From positions 1 through 64,000 of the forward strand of contig JBCFAO010000017.1 in NCBI GenBank assembly GCA_038562165.1: a DNA stretch of 64,000 bases, read 5' to 3'. The notes beneath the pieces were generated by a model. That model made no database searches. It was not told the DNA's origin and saw only the letters and a program-made list of their open reading frames with translations. Shown here one piece after another: positions 15,671 to 23,067 of this stretch (position 1 is the stretch's first letter; each line of letters begins with the position of its first letter). The DNA comes from WRMS01 sp038562165. Lineage in GTDB: Bacteria > Bacillota > Peptococcia > DRI-13 > UBA5745. Position numbers and translations under genes: made by a program.

Positions 15671-17278
15671 TCAGGACAAAATTACCGTTGCCTTGGTGCC
15701 GATGCCTATCTGGCTTTCTAAGATCAACCGGCCCTGGTTTTTTTCCAAAAGGCGGCGGCAAATATAAAGACCTAAACCGGTGCCTGAGCGGCGGGTAGTA
15801 AAAAAGGGCTCCGTTATTTTTTCCATATATTCTTCAGGGATACCCGGACCGTTATCGCTGATGGTTACGGCTATATGGCCTTCGGCGGTCTTATGGCTGC
15901 CAATGGCGATGGCGCCGCCGTCTTGTATGGATTCCAGGCTGTTGAGGATCAGATTGATAAAAACCTGCATCAGCTCCATGCTGTCGCCGCAGACCAGACA
16001 GCCTGCCGGCATATTGATATCCAAGGCCACCCTTTTTTCATTGCATTTGCGCAGCAACAGCAATAAAACGCTATCCAGCAGGACTTTGATGTCAAAAGAG
16101 GAAGGATTGGCCGGTTTTGGCCTGGCATATTCCGATAAAGAAGATACCATGTTGTCCAGGCGGCTTACCTCCATGGTGACGATTTCCGTCATATTGCGGC
16201 GGAAATCCGCATTGTTGATTTTATTGGGCAAAAGCTCCGCCATGGTCTTGATGGAAGTCAGGGGCGTCCGTATCTCATGGACGAACTCGGAGACTAAAAG
16301 ATCCAGGGATTTCATCCTGTCCACCTTTGTCAGCTCTTCCTGAAGCTGGCGCTCTTTACTATAAGCCTTATTTAGCTCTTCTGTCCGGCGTTCCACTTCC
16401 TTTTTTAAAGTGGTTCGCCATTTAAGGGCTAAAGCCATGATTAATAAGGCCAGTATAGCCACAAGGGCAATGGCCAAGAAATAGCTTCTGATCTTCCGGT
16501 TATAAGAAGCTATACTTTCACCGAACCATTTTTCGTAAATCTTTTCATAGCTTTTATTGCTGAAAACCGCCTCTAAGCCGTTGTTGAGCTGGCTCATCAG
16601 AGTTTTATCGGCGGCATTGGTGTAAAAGGCGTAAGAGCTTATATTGAAGGGCTCGCCCACAGCTTTAATGTAATCTTCCTGATTCCATTTCTGAATCAGG
16701 TACATGCCGGCGCTTTTGTTGCCGATATAAGAATCCACTTCCTTATTCATCAGCAGGAGGAAGCCATGCTCTTGGCTCATGACGATTTTGGGGCTTTCCA
16801 GAGGATATTTATCCAGATAAGTGCCGATAAGAGGGGTAAGGCTCTGGGTATTAATGGCCACGGGACTGCTCCAAAAGCCTTCCAAGTCGGAAATATATTG
16901 ATTGTCCTCCCGGACGAAGATAGTATCCTGACTTTCAATCAGCTCTTTGGAGGCCAGCAGGCTTGGACTATGGTCCCGGTTGCTGACAATAGCGTCAAGG
17001 CCCCGGGAGAGCAGATTGTTGTTCAAATCGGCGGCGGTTTGGGCATAAAGCTCAATATCCATACCGATTTCAATGGCTACGGCCCGGACGAGATCCACGT
17101 TAAAGCCTTTAATCATGCCGTTGTCGTCCACATAGGAATAAGGCGGCATATTGATATCTACGCCTACCCTGATGCTTTGGTTTTCCTGTTCAAAGGGGGC
17201 TGCTTCAAGTGCGGAACCGGTACAAAGCAGCATAAAACAAACCAGAAAAAGAGCAGGGAACTTTTTTTTCAATTCCAT
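15671..17278 (-). CDS. Sensor histidine kinase with periplasmic SBP_bac_3 domain
   Basis: 535 residues. Signal-anchor region (KFPALFLVCFMLLCTGSAL), an amino-acid-type periplasmic binding fold (IRVGVDINMPPYSYVDDNG to about residue 270), a transmembrane helix near 275-295 (YFLAIALVAILALLIMALAL), a coiled stretch, then HisKA (FVHEIRTPLTSIKT), N-box NLILNSLES, G1 ISDNGPGI, F-box TEPFFTT and G2 SGTGLGLYIC. Ligand binding outside the cell would control phosphorylation of the regulator downstream. ATG 17278 is chosen over 17296 because AAAGGGA stands 6 bases before it. It overlaps the end of the TAXI-like gene by 10 bases, so the two are coupled. No cytoplasmic PAS domain is present. Confidence 0.94.
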   Translation of the reverse strand: MELKKKFPALFLVCFMLLCTGSALEAAPFEQENQSIRVGVDINMPPYSYVDDNGMIKGFNVDLVRAVAIEIGMDIELYAQTAADLNNNLLSRGLDAIVSNRDHSPSLLASKELIESQDTIFVREDNQYISDLEGFWSSPVAINTQSLTPLIGTYLDKYPLESPKIVMSQEHGFLLLMNKEVDSYIGNKSAGMYLIQKWNQEDYIKAVGEPFNISSYAFYTNAADKTLMSQLNNGLEAVFSNKSYEKIYEKWFGESIASYNRKIRSYFLAIALVAILALLIMALALKWRTTLKKEVERRTEELNKAYSKERQLQEELTKVDRMKSLDLLVSEFVHEIRTPLTSIKTMAELLPNKINNADFRRNMTEIVTMEVSRLDNMVSSLSEYARPKPANPSSFDIKVLLDSVLLLLLRKCNEKRVALDINMPAGCLVCGDSMELMQVFINLILNSLESIQDGGAIAIGSHKTAEGHIAVTISDNGPGIPEEYMEKITEPFFTTRRSGTGLGLYICRRLLEKNQGRLILESQIGIGTKATVILS

Positions 17279-18309
17279 ATGAGATCCCTTTCCCAATAAT
17301 ATTTGACAGCCCCCTGATGAAAAGAAAGAGGGTATTTGTCGTTCAATTGATTACCCTTGATTTCCTGATCAATAAAAAATACGGATTTATATTCTGCCAT
17401 ATGGTCATAAAGGGCTTTCGTCAGCTCATAAGTAATGACCAGCTTCGTTTCCCTTTCCGCCGCCAGTATTACTTTAGTGGCTGCCGTCAGAATGTAGCGG
17501 TCCATGCCTTTATAGGTCTGGGAGGGAACAGTGATCATTTTGTATCCCGGTAAAAAGCTCTCTATACCGTCAATTAGCTGTACATTTTCCAAGGGCAGCA
17601 AAACAATGTCAAAGTTTGCGGCCATTTGAGCGATAGGCTGGCTGGGCAAAGCAGCGTGGGTGGCGATGCAGTCGATGAGCCCTGCTTCCATTGCCTTAAC
17701 AGCGGCAGTCAAGCCTATATAGACGGGCTCAAAAAAGCTATAGTCGATACCATGAGCCTGCAATAGCCGGCGGGTCAGCAGCTCTTCCTCGCTGTTAAGG
17801 GCCCCTACGGCCACCTTTTTATTGGATAGCTCCGATAACCTGCGGATACCGGAGCTTTTTCGCACCACACATTGGAAAGCCAGAGCATATAAAGGAGTTA
17901 CAATCTGCTTTTGATTTTTTAAAACAGTACCGTAAATGCCTGACTGGCTGACCTGATCGATTAAAAGAGCTTCGGAAATCAGCTCTAGCTGGCCTTGATG
18001 CTGGCCTGATTGCTGAAAATGGCAATTCATCTCATCGGCATATTTTTCTACCATGACACAAAGGGCCATGGCCGGCTGATAAATCTCATCTTCGGAAAGC
18101 TGGCTCTTTATATTGATGGAATACTCCTCTTGCACGTCGGATAATAGGTCGTAAGGGATCAACTCCTCTTGAAATAAAGGCGGGCTATCCGCCGGCGGCA
18201 ACGGCTCACGGGTAAGCAGGGCAGGGCTCCAGAGATATAAAGCGCCGCCGGCAACAGCAAGAAAAATGGCTAACCAGAAAAAAAGAGGGGGTTTAGTAGA
18301 ATTCATCAT
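17269..18309 (-). CDS. Membrane-anchored TAXI-like receptor, probable sensory partner
   Basis: 346 residues. One N-terminal transmembrane anchor (PLFFWLAIFLAVAGGALYLW, about 8-27) without a lipobox, then a TAXI/phosphonate-type solute-binding domain: SGIYGTVLKNQKQIVTPLYAL, LSNKKVAVGALNSEEELLTRRLL, FFEPVYIGLTAAVKAMEAGLID and the TAXI ending YPLSFHQGAVKYYWERDLIWN. It is first in an operon with the kinase and regulator rather than with a permease, so I infer that it presents a ligand to the kinase, as auxiliary binding proteins do in three-component systems. AGGAGG lies 16 bases before the ATG, somewhat far. A sigma-54 promoter lies upstream. Confidence 0.8.
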   Translation of the reverse strand: MMNSTKPPLFFWLAIFLAVAGGALYLWSPALLTREPLPPADSPPLFQEELIPYDLLSDVQEEYSINIKSQLSEDEIYQPAMALCVMVEKYADEMNCHFQQSGQHQGQLELISEALLIDQVSQSGIYGTVLKNQKQIVTPLYALAFQCVVRKSSGIRRLSELSNKKVAVGALNSEEELLTRRLLQAHGIDYSFFEPVYIGLTAAVKAMEAGLIDCIATHAALPSQPIAQMAANFDIVLLPLENVQLIDGIESFLPGYKMITVPSQTYKGMDRYILTAATKVILAAERETKLVITYELTKALYDHMAEYKSVFFIDQEIKGNQLNDKYPLSFHQGAVKYYWERDLIWN

Positions 18310-18380
18310 AATAACGAGGTTGCTTCCTCCTGCCTTAGTTATGGGAAAATAAAGCCTAAAAAGGTCTTATTATTTTTCTC

Positions 18381-18398
18381 ATGCAAAAATAATGCCAA
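18381..18398 (-). promoter_or_regulatory. Sigma-54 (-24/-12) promoter of the sensory operon
   Basis: Minus strand TTGGCATTATTTTTGCAT with exact GG-N10-GC spacing; the -12 box TTGCA is perfect. The expected start is near 18371, 60 bases before the TAXI-like start. No clear pair of dyads is seen upstream; only a weak match (AAAACAGTTCCG, 18468-18479) to the cluster 1 half-site. Confidence 0.65.
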
Positions 18399-18416
18399 CA
18401 GGCCTGGATGAGAGCC

Positions 18417-18443
18417 AAAAAAGAAAGGCAGCTAAAAGCTGCC
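18417..18443 (-). terminator. Intrinsic terminator
   Basis: Minus strand GGCAGC-TTTTA-GCTGCC followed by TTTCTTTTTT. Ends the flavodoxin/ferredoxin gene, just upstream of the sigma-54 promoter of the sensory operon. Confidence 0.8.
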
Positions 18444-18462
18444 GCCGGTTGTTTATAACGCT

Positions 18463-19251
18463 TCAGCAAAACAGTTCCGGCTCCCGGCGCTCCAGAAAAT
18501 TGCTTTCAATTAAAGTTTTGCGCTGCAAGAGCCCTTCATCGTCAAAATATTTGGCCTCCTGAGGACAAGCCTTGACGCAAGCGCAGCAGCTAATGCAAAC
18601 AGCCTTGTCAGCCAGGCGAGGGTCCTCAAAAGAGATGGCGCCGCTGGGACAAAGACCGGCACAGAGCAGGCAAGCGGTACAACCAGCTTTTGTCTTGGGG
18701 GAGCGGGGAGCCGCCGCCATGCCGGTGCGGTAAGGATAATTGCCCGGAAGCTTAATCGGCTGGAAGACGCTGCCCTGCAGCTTTTGGGCCGCTTTGGCGG
18801 CCAATACTCCGGCTAGCTGTAAATCCCGGCTATCGGGCCGTCCGGCAGCGGCCAGACGAGAATAAGAATGCTCGCCGATAAAAGCCCCGGCAGCTATGGC
18901 AATAAAGCCGGCCTCCTGCAGAATATCCTGCATTTCCAGCAGACTGTCCTCATAATGGCGGTTGCCGTAGACAGAGACTATTATTGCAGGGGTATTGCGG
19001 CCCTTTAAGCTGCTGAGAAAAGGCTGCAATATAGCGGGTATCCTGCCGGCATAGACCGGCGCTCCCAGAATCAGCAGGTCCTCCTGGCCAAAGGCAGCTA
19101 TGGGCTTGCGGCCCGAGGGTGGGGTGAGATTGATCACCTGGCCTTTTGAGGGCTGGGGGAGCAGGCCCATGATTTCCCCAGTGACCGTTTCAACGATTTT
19201 TTCTGTGGCATGGGTGGGGCTAAAGTAGGCACAATGAATAGTATAGGCCAT
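18463..19251 (-). CDS. Flavodoxin-like/4Fe-4S ferredoxin fusion (EFR1 family)
   Basis: 262 residues. The N-terminal ~150 residues are flavodoxin-like (YFSPTHATEKIV as FMN-phosphate loop; LLILGAPVYAGRIP; IIVSVYGNRHYED). The C-terminal part carries two 4Fe-4S clusters, CTACLLCAGLCP and CISCCACVKACP. Such fusions are cytosolic low-potential electron carriers in anaerobes; partners are unknown. AGGAA ribosome binding site before the ATG at 19251, and a clear terminator after the gene, so it is a single-gene unit divergent from the MBL-fold gene. Confidence 0.88.
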   Translation of the reverse strand: MAYTIHCAYFSPTHATEKIVETVTGEIMGLLPQPSKGQVINLTPPSGRKPIAAFGQEDLLILGAPVYAGRIPAILQPFLSSLKGRNTPAIIVSVYGNRHYEDSLLEMQDILQEAGFIAIAAGAFIGEHSYSRLAAAGRPDSRDLQLAGVLAAKAAQKLQGSVFQPIKLPGNYPYRTGMAAAPRSPKTKAGCTACLLCAGLCPSGAISFEDPRLADKAVCISCCACVKACPQEAKYFDDEGLLQRKTLIESNFLERREPELFC

Positions 19252-19319
19252 GTAAGCATTCCTTCTTTCACCTATAGTCCGTCAGGCTTTACGGCAAGAT
19301 ATAGCTATAGTATACTGCC

Positions 19320-19348
19320 TTGACGGCAGGAAGCAAGGGCTGTATTCT
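19320..19348 (+). promoter_or_regulatory. Promoter of the MBL-fold gene
   Basis: TTGACG (19320-19325) and TATTCT (19343-19348) separated by 17 bp, 50 bases before the ATG at 19398. Confidence 0.55.
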
Positions 19349-19397
19349 AAAGAAAAATGCCTATATAATCCAATGCTTGGAGAAAGAGAGCGTTAGA

Positions 19398-20222
19398 ATG
19401 AAACTGATTGCCTTAGTGGAAAACCGCACTATATCACCGGAGTATTCCCCAAGCCACGGTCTCAGCTTATATATTGAAGCCCTTGGCCACAAAATCCTTT
19501 TTGATTTGGGTAAGGATCAGTCCTTTTTGGAAAATGCCCAAAAGTTGGGCGTCGATATTGCCGCAGTGGATACCCTGATTATTTCCCATGGCCATCAGGA
19601 TCACGGCGGCGGTTTAGCCGCCTTTTTGGCTAATAATGACCGGGCCAAAATCTATATCAGAAAGAGGGCTTTTCTGCCTCATCTTATCGCAGAAGGAGGG
19701 GAGTTGAAACTAGCGGGCCTGGATCCAAATCTGGAGGACAATGAGCGGATTATCTTTACGGACTCCCTTCATAAGATCGATGAAGGCTTGCTTTTATTCT
19801 CCGATGTGCCAAGGCAGCGGCTGCTGTCTGTTTCCAATGACTTTCTGTATGAGGACCGTGGAGAAGGGGATTATGGCCCGGACCGGTTTGAGCACGAACA
19901 AAATCTGATCATTAGCGAAAAAGGCAAGCATATTTTGTTGGTGGGCTGCGCTCATTGCGGCATCGTCAATATTCTGGAAAAAGCCCGGGCATTAGTGGAA
20001 CAGAAGTTGGACCTGGTCATCGGCGGCTTCCATTTATTCAATCCCATTACCATGATCAACGAAGAAGAAAGCCTGATCCGCCGGATTGCTGCCGAGCTAA
20101 AGGAGAAAGATACGCTCTTTTACACTTGCCATTGTACCGGCGAAGCAGCCTTTGCTTTACTGCAGGAGGACATGGGCGAGCAAATACGCTATTTGGCCAC
20201 CGGCATGAATTTGGAATTATAG
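19398..20222 (+). CDS. MBL-fold metallo-hydrolase (MptA/dihydropterin-phosphate synthase-like branch)
   Basis: 274 residues. The metal-binding motif HGHQDHGGG is at about residues 65-73, further ligand regions are GCAHCGIVNIL and GGFHLF, and the protein ends with CHCTGEAAFALL. This pattern (Cys/His-rich downstream motifs) is typical of the clade annotated as 7,8-dihydropterin-6-methyl-4-(beta-D-ribofuranosyl)-aminobenzene-5'-phosphate synthase-like, which in bacteria has no proven role. Cytosolic, no signal peptide. ATG 19398 is preferred to an upstream in-frame start at 19320 because the latter overlaps the promoter. Followed by a strong terminator. Confidence 0.85.
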   Translation: MKLIALVENRTISPEYSPSHGLSLYIEALGHKILFDLGKDQSFLENAQKLGVDIAAVDTLIISHGHQDHGGGLAAFLANNDRAKIYIRKRAFLPHLIAEGGELKLAGLDPNLEDNERIIFTDSLHKIDEGLLLFSDVPRQRLLSVSNDFLYEDRGEGDYGPDRFEHEQNLIISEKGKHILLVGCAHCGIVNILEKARALVEQKLDLVIGGFHLFNPITMINEEESLIRRIAAELKEKDTLFYTCHCTGEAAFALLQEDMGEQIRYLATGMNLEL

Positions 20223-20235
20223 TGATGCAAAGACA

Positions 20236-20261
20236 GCCGCCCTAAGTTGGGCGGCGTTTTT
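20236..20261 (+). terminator. Intrinsic terminator
   Basis: GCCGCCC-TAAGTT-GGGCGGC followed by GTTTTT; ends the MBL-fold gene. Confidence 0.88.
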
Positions 20262-20369
20262 ACAAGGCCTTATGAAAATCTTAAGAATTTGTCCAGTAAG
20301 AAGTCATAAAAAATACCCGTATATTATGTAAAATAGAGATGATTATCTTATCGGAAGGTGGTAGAGGCA

Positions 20370-21065
20370 ATGACCAATACCGTTCTTGTTGTGGATGATG
20401 AGCGCGAAATTGCTGATTTAATTGAGGTGTATCTGTGCAATGAGAATTATCAGGTGCTCAAGTTTTACTGCATAAAGGATGCTCAGCAGTCCATAGATAC
20501 CCAAAGGATCGATCTGGCCATTTTAGATGTAATGCTGCCTGATGGCAGTGGCTTTAACTTTTGCCAAAAAATAAGAGAGAAGCATGCTTTCCCAATTATT
20601 ATGCTGACGGCTAAGGAAGAAGAAACGGATAAAATAACGGGCCTTACTCTGGGCGCCGACGATTATATTACCAAACCCTTTAAGCCCCTTGAGCTGGTTG
20701 CCCGGGTAAAGGCTCAACTGCGCAGATATAAAAAATATAATTCCTCTTCCCCGGTATGCGACCATGTATTGGTACAGGGCGGGCTGGAGATTAACGTAAG
20801 CACTCACCAATGTACTCTCGATGAAAGGCTGATTCCCCTTACGCCCACGGAGTTTACCATTTTAAGAATCCTCTGTGAAGAAAAGGGTAAAGTCGTAAGC
20901 TCGGAAGCTCTCTTTTATAAGATTTGGGGCAACGAATATTTTACGAAGAACAGCAATACGATCACCACTCATATCCGGCATCTGCGGGAAAAGCTGGGCG
21001 ACAGCGGGACGCACCCCAAATATATCAAAACAGTATGGGGGGTAGGCTACAAAATTGAAGGATAA
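20370..21065 (+). CDS. OmpR/VanR-type response regulator
   Basis: 231 residues: receiver domain (VVDDEREIADLIEVYL; phospho-acceptor Asp in LAILDVMLPDGSG; PIIMLTAKEEE; Lys in DDYITKPF) and a C-terminal winged helix (LTPTEFTILRILC, NTITTHIRHLREKLGD, IKTVWGVGYKIEG). It resembles VanR and its many clostridial homologues. ATG 20370 follows GGAAGGTGG; a GTG at 20358 overlaps that ribosome binding site. Its end overlaps the kinase gene by 11 bases. No van ligase genes are in the window, so a role in glycopeptide resistance is not supported; its target may be the CofE-like gene downstream. Confidence 0.92.
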   Translation: MTNTVLVVDDEREIADLIEVYLCNENYQVLKFYCIKDAQQSIDTQRIDLAILDVMLPDGSGFNFCQKIREKHAFPIIMLTAKEEETDKITGLTLGADDYITKPFKPLELVARVKAQLRRYKKYNSSSPVCDHVLVQGGLEINVSTHQCTLDERLIPLTPTEFTILRILCEEKGKVVSSEALFYKIWGNEYFTKNSNTITTHIRHLREKLGDSGTHPKYIKTVWGVGYKIEG

Positions 21066-22179
21066 AAAACTGTGGCGAAAGCCTTATTACAAACTGATAC
21101 GCAAAGTCTTTGGGCAAGTGCTCTTGCTTGCTTTTTTTTCTTGCGTAGCTATTCTGCTGATCCGGTCTCTGGGGCGGGGCTATATCGGCAATATGATAAC
21201 AAAAGGGATTGTCAGATTTTATCAAGTGGACTGGGACGCTGCAAAATATATATACTATGATACTGTGCGGCAAAATATCGACTATATTATTCTGGGCACA
21301 ATGATTATTTTTTTTCTGCTGCTGATTCGGCTGCTGTTATCCTGGTTCATGAAATACTTTGATGAGATTATCGGCGGCGTCAATGCCCTGGCCGGCGGGG
21401 AGAAAAGACAAATTGTGATGTCCCCGGAGCTGGGTTTTGTGTCAGCTCAGCTCAACAAGGTAAATGATCAGCTGATCCGCAGCGCCGAAGCTAAACGAGA
21501 GGCGGAAAAACGCAAAAATGACCTGGTGGTTTATCTGGCTCATGACATAAAGACGCCCCTTACCTCGGTTATCGGCTATTTAAGCCTCTTGGATGAAAGC
21601 CCCCAGTTGCCGGCAGACCAGAGGCAGAAATATATTCAAATCGCATTAACCAAGGCCCAGCGTCTGGAATGCCTGGTAAGCGAATTCTTTGAAATAACCC
21701 GGTACAATCTCCAGGATGTGCCGCTGCAGAAAAAGAGCATTAACCTAAGCTATATGATGGAACAGATTGTGGATGAAGCTTATCCCCAGCTTTCTAAAAA
21801 CGGGAAAACTGCGGCCATCAATATTCCGGAAGAATTAACGGTATACGCCGATTCGGATAAGCTGGCCAGAGTTTTTAACAACATCTTCAAAAATGCCATT
21901 GCTTATAGTGAGGCGGGAAGCGTAATTGAGATTAGCGGAGAGCTGGATACGGAAAATACGGTGATCCATTTTAAGAATGAGGGAGCAATTCCCCGAAGCG
22001 AATTGGATACCATATTTGAAAAATTCTACCGCCTGGATGACGCCCGGCAAACGGCCACAGGCAATGCGGGGCTTGGTCTTGCCATTGCCAGGGATATTGT
22101 GGCATTGCACGGCGGCACAATAACGGCCGTGAGCCATAAAAATCAGACGGTATTTACCGTTATGCTGCCCAAGCTTTAA
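21055..22179 (+). CDS. VanS-type sensor histidine kinase
   Basis: 374 residues. Two membrane helices (about 20-38 and 76-97) bracket a short extracellular loop of ~35 residues. They are followed by a HAMP-like linker, HisKA (VVYLAHDIKTPLTSVIGYL, highly VanS-like), N-box NNIFKNAIAYS, a weak G1 (HFKNEGAIP, without the usual D-x-G-x-G), F-box IFEKFYRLD and G2 GNAGLGLAIARDI. The start appears to be TTG 21055 inside the end of the regulator gene, after GGGGGGTAGG. The small sensor loop suggests sensing at or in the membrane, as in VanS. Confidence 0.9.
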   Translation: MKDKKLWRKPYYKLIRKVFGQVLLLAFFSCVAILLIRSLGRGYIGNMITKGIVRFYQVDWDAAKYIYYDTVRQNIDYIILGTMIIFFLLLIRLLLSWFMKYFDEIIGGVNALAGGEKRQIVMSPELGFVSAQLNKVNDQLIRSAEAKREAEKRKNDLVVYLAHDIKTPLTSVIGYLSLLDESPQLPADQRQKYIQIALTKAQRLECLVSEFFEITRYNLQDVPLQKKSINLSYMMEQIVDEAYPQLSKNGKTAAINIPEELTVYADSDKLARVFNNIFKNAIAYSEAGSVIEISGELDTENTVIHFKNEGAIPRSELDTIFEKFYRLDDARQTATGNAGLGLAIARDIVALHGGTITAVSHKNQTVFTVMLPKL

Positions 22180-22247
22180 TTTGTACAAGTTCTCTATGTT
22201 TTCTCAATAAATTCTTAAGAAAGCAACCCTTTAATCATAAAACATAC

Positions 22248-22293
22248 AAACTCCTTTCCCGCTACAATCCAAGTGTCAGGAAAGGAGTTTTTT
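22248..22293 (+). terminator. Hairpin that ends the vanRS-like unit and buries the next ribosome binding site
   Basis: Perfect 12-bp stem AAACTCCTTTCC (22248-22259) / GGAAAGGAGTTT (22279-22290) followed by TTT to make a run of six T, directly before ATG 22294. The 3' arm contains AAAGGAG, the ribosome binding site of the CofE-like gene. The stem would therefore both terminate transcription and hide that site. A TACAAT in the loop (22263-22268) could be a -10 box that gives a transcript lacking the 5' arm. Confidence 0.7.
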
Positions 22294-23067
22294 ATGATGC
22301 GTTATGCCGGGGAGGATTCCCCAATGCCTTTTGTACCCAACCATGGCAAGAGTTTAAACATCACCACTAATTATGGCGTATTTGCACGCTATCCGGTTAA
22401 AACCCATGTAATTATGGCCTCGGATTCTTTGCGGCCGGTGCTGGATCATTACCTTGCGCCCTATTTGCAGCCGGGCGATTATGTATTTATCAGCGAGAAA
22501 ATAGTAGCCATCACCCAAGGCCGGGCTTTTCCTGTGGAGGAAATTAAGCCGGGCCGGTGGGCTAAGATTCTGTCCTCATTTGTCCAGAAATCCGCCCACG
22601 GCATTGGGCTGGGCATGCCTTGCACCATGGAACTGGCCATCCGGGAAATTGGCTTGCTAAAAATCCTTTTTGCGGCAGTGTGCTCCGCTGTCACCAAACT
22701 GTTTGGCATTCACGGCGTATTTTATCGAATTTTGGGAGAGCAAGCCCGGGCCATTGACGGCCCTTGCGATTATACCATACCGCCATATAACCGCTATGCC
22801 AAGCTGGCCCCCAGCCGGCCCAATGAAGCGGCTAAAGAACTGGCCGCCCATATTGGCGCAAAGATTGTAATTATTGACGCCAATGATCTGGGCGTAGAGG
22901 TTCTGGGCCGTTCTCATCCCGATGAGATTGATATTGATTTCTGTAAAGAAGTGTTTGGGGACAACCCCCTGGGCCAAGGCGCCGAGCAGACGCCTATTTG
23001 TATCCTGCGTAAAGCCTGGCAGGAGGATGCAGAGCCTCCTAGTCTTGAATCCTGCTCATGCGGTTGA
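22294..23067 (+). CDS. CofE-like (F420-0:gamma-glutamyl ligase domain) protein
   Basis: 257 residues. The central part, from YFQPGDYVFISEKIVAITQG-like sequence (here LQPGDYVFISEKIVAITQG) through ARAIDGPCDYTIPPYNRYAKL to AKIVIIDANDLGVEVLG, matches the F420_ligase domain that in archaea and actinobacteria adds glutamate to coenzyme F420-0. No other F420 genes are seen and clostridia do not generally make F420, so it probably adds glutamate to, or acts on, something else. Start ATG 22294 with AAAGGAG 6 bases before it; that site lies in a terminator-like stem. The 3' end overlaps the convergent LeuA-like gene by 29 bases. The C-terminus ends in CSCG. Confidence 0.75.
   Translation: MMRYAGEDSPMPFVPNHGKSLNITTNYGVFARYPVKTHVIMASDSLRPVLDHYLAPYLQPGDYVFISEKIVAITQGRAFPVEEIKPGRWAKILSSFVQKSAHGIGLGMPCTMELAIREIGLLKILFAAVCSAVTKLFGIHGVFYRILGEQARAIDGPCDYTIPPYNRYAKLAPSRPNEAAKELAAHIGAKIVIIDANDLGVEVLGRSHPDEIDIDFCKEVFGDNPLGQGAEQTPICILRKAWQEDAEPPSLESCSCG

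Noticed and set aside
20370..22179. Glycopeptide resistance locus
   Set aside because: Only VanR/VanS-type genes are present; no ligase, VanX/Y or racemase genes are near.
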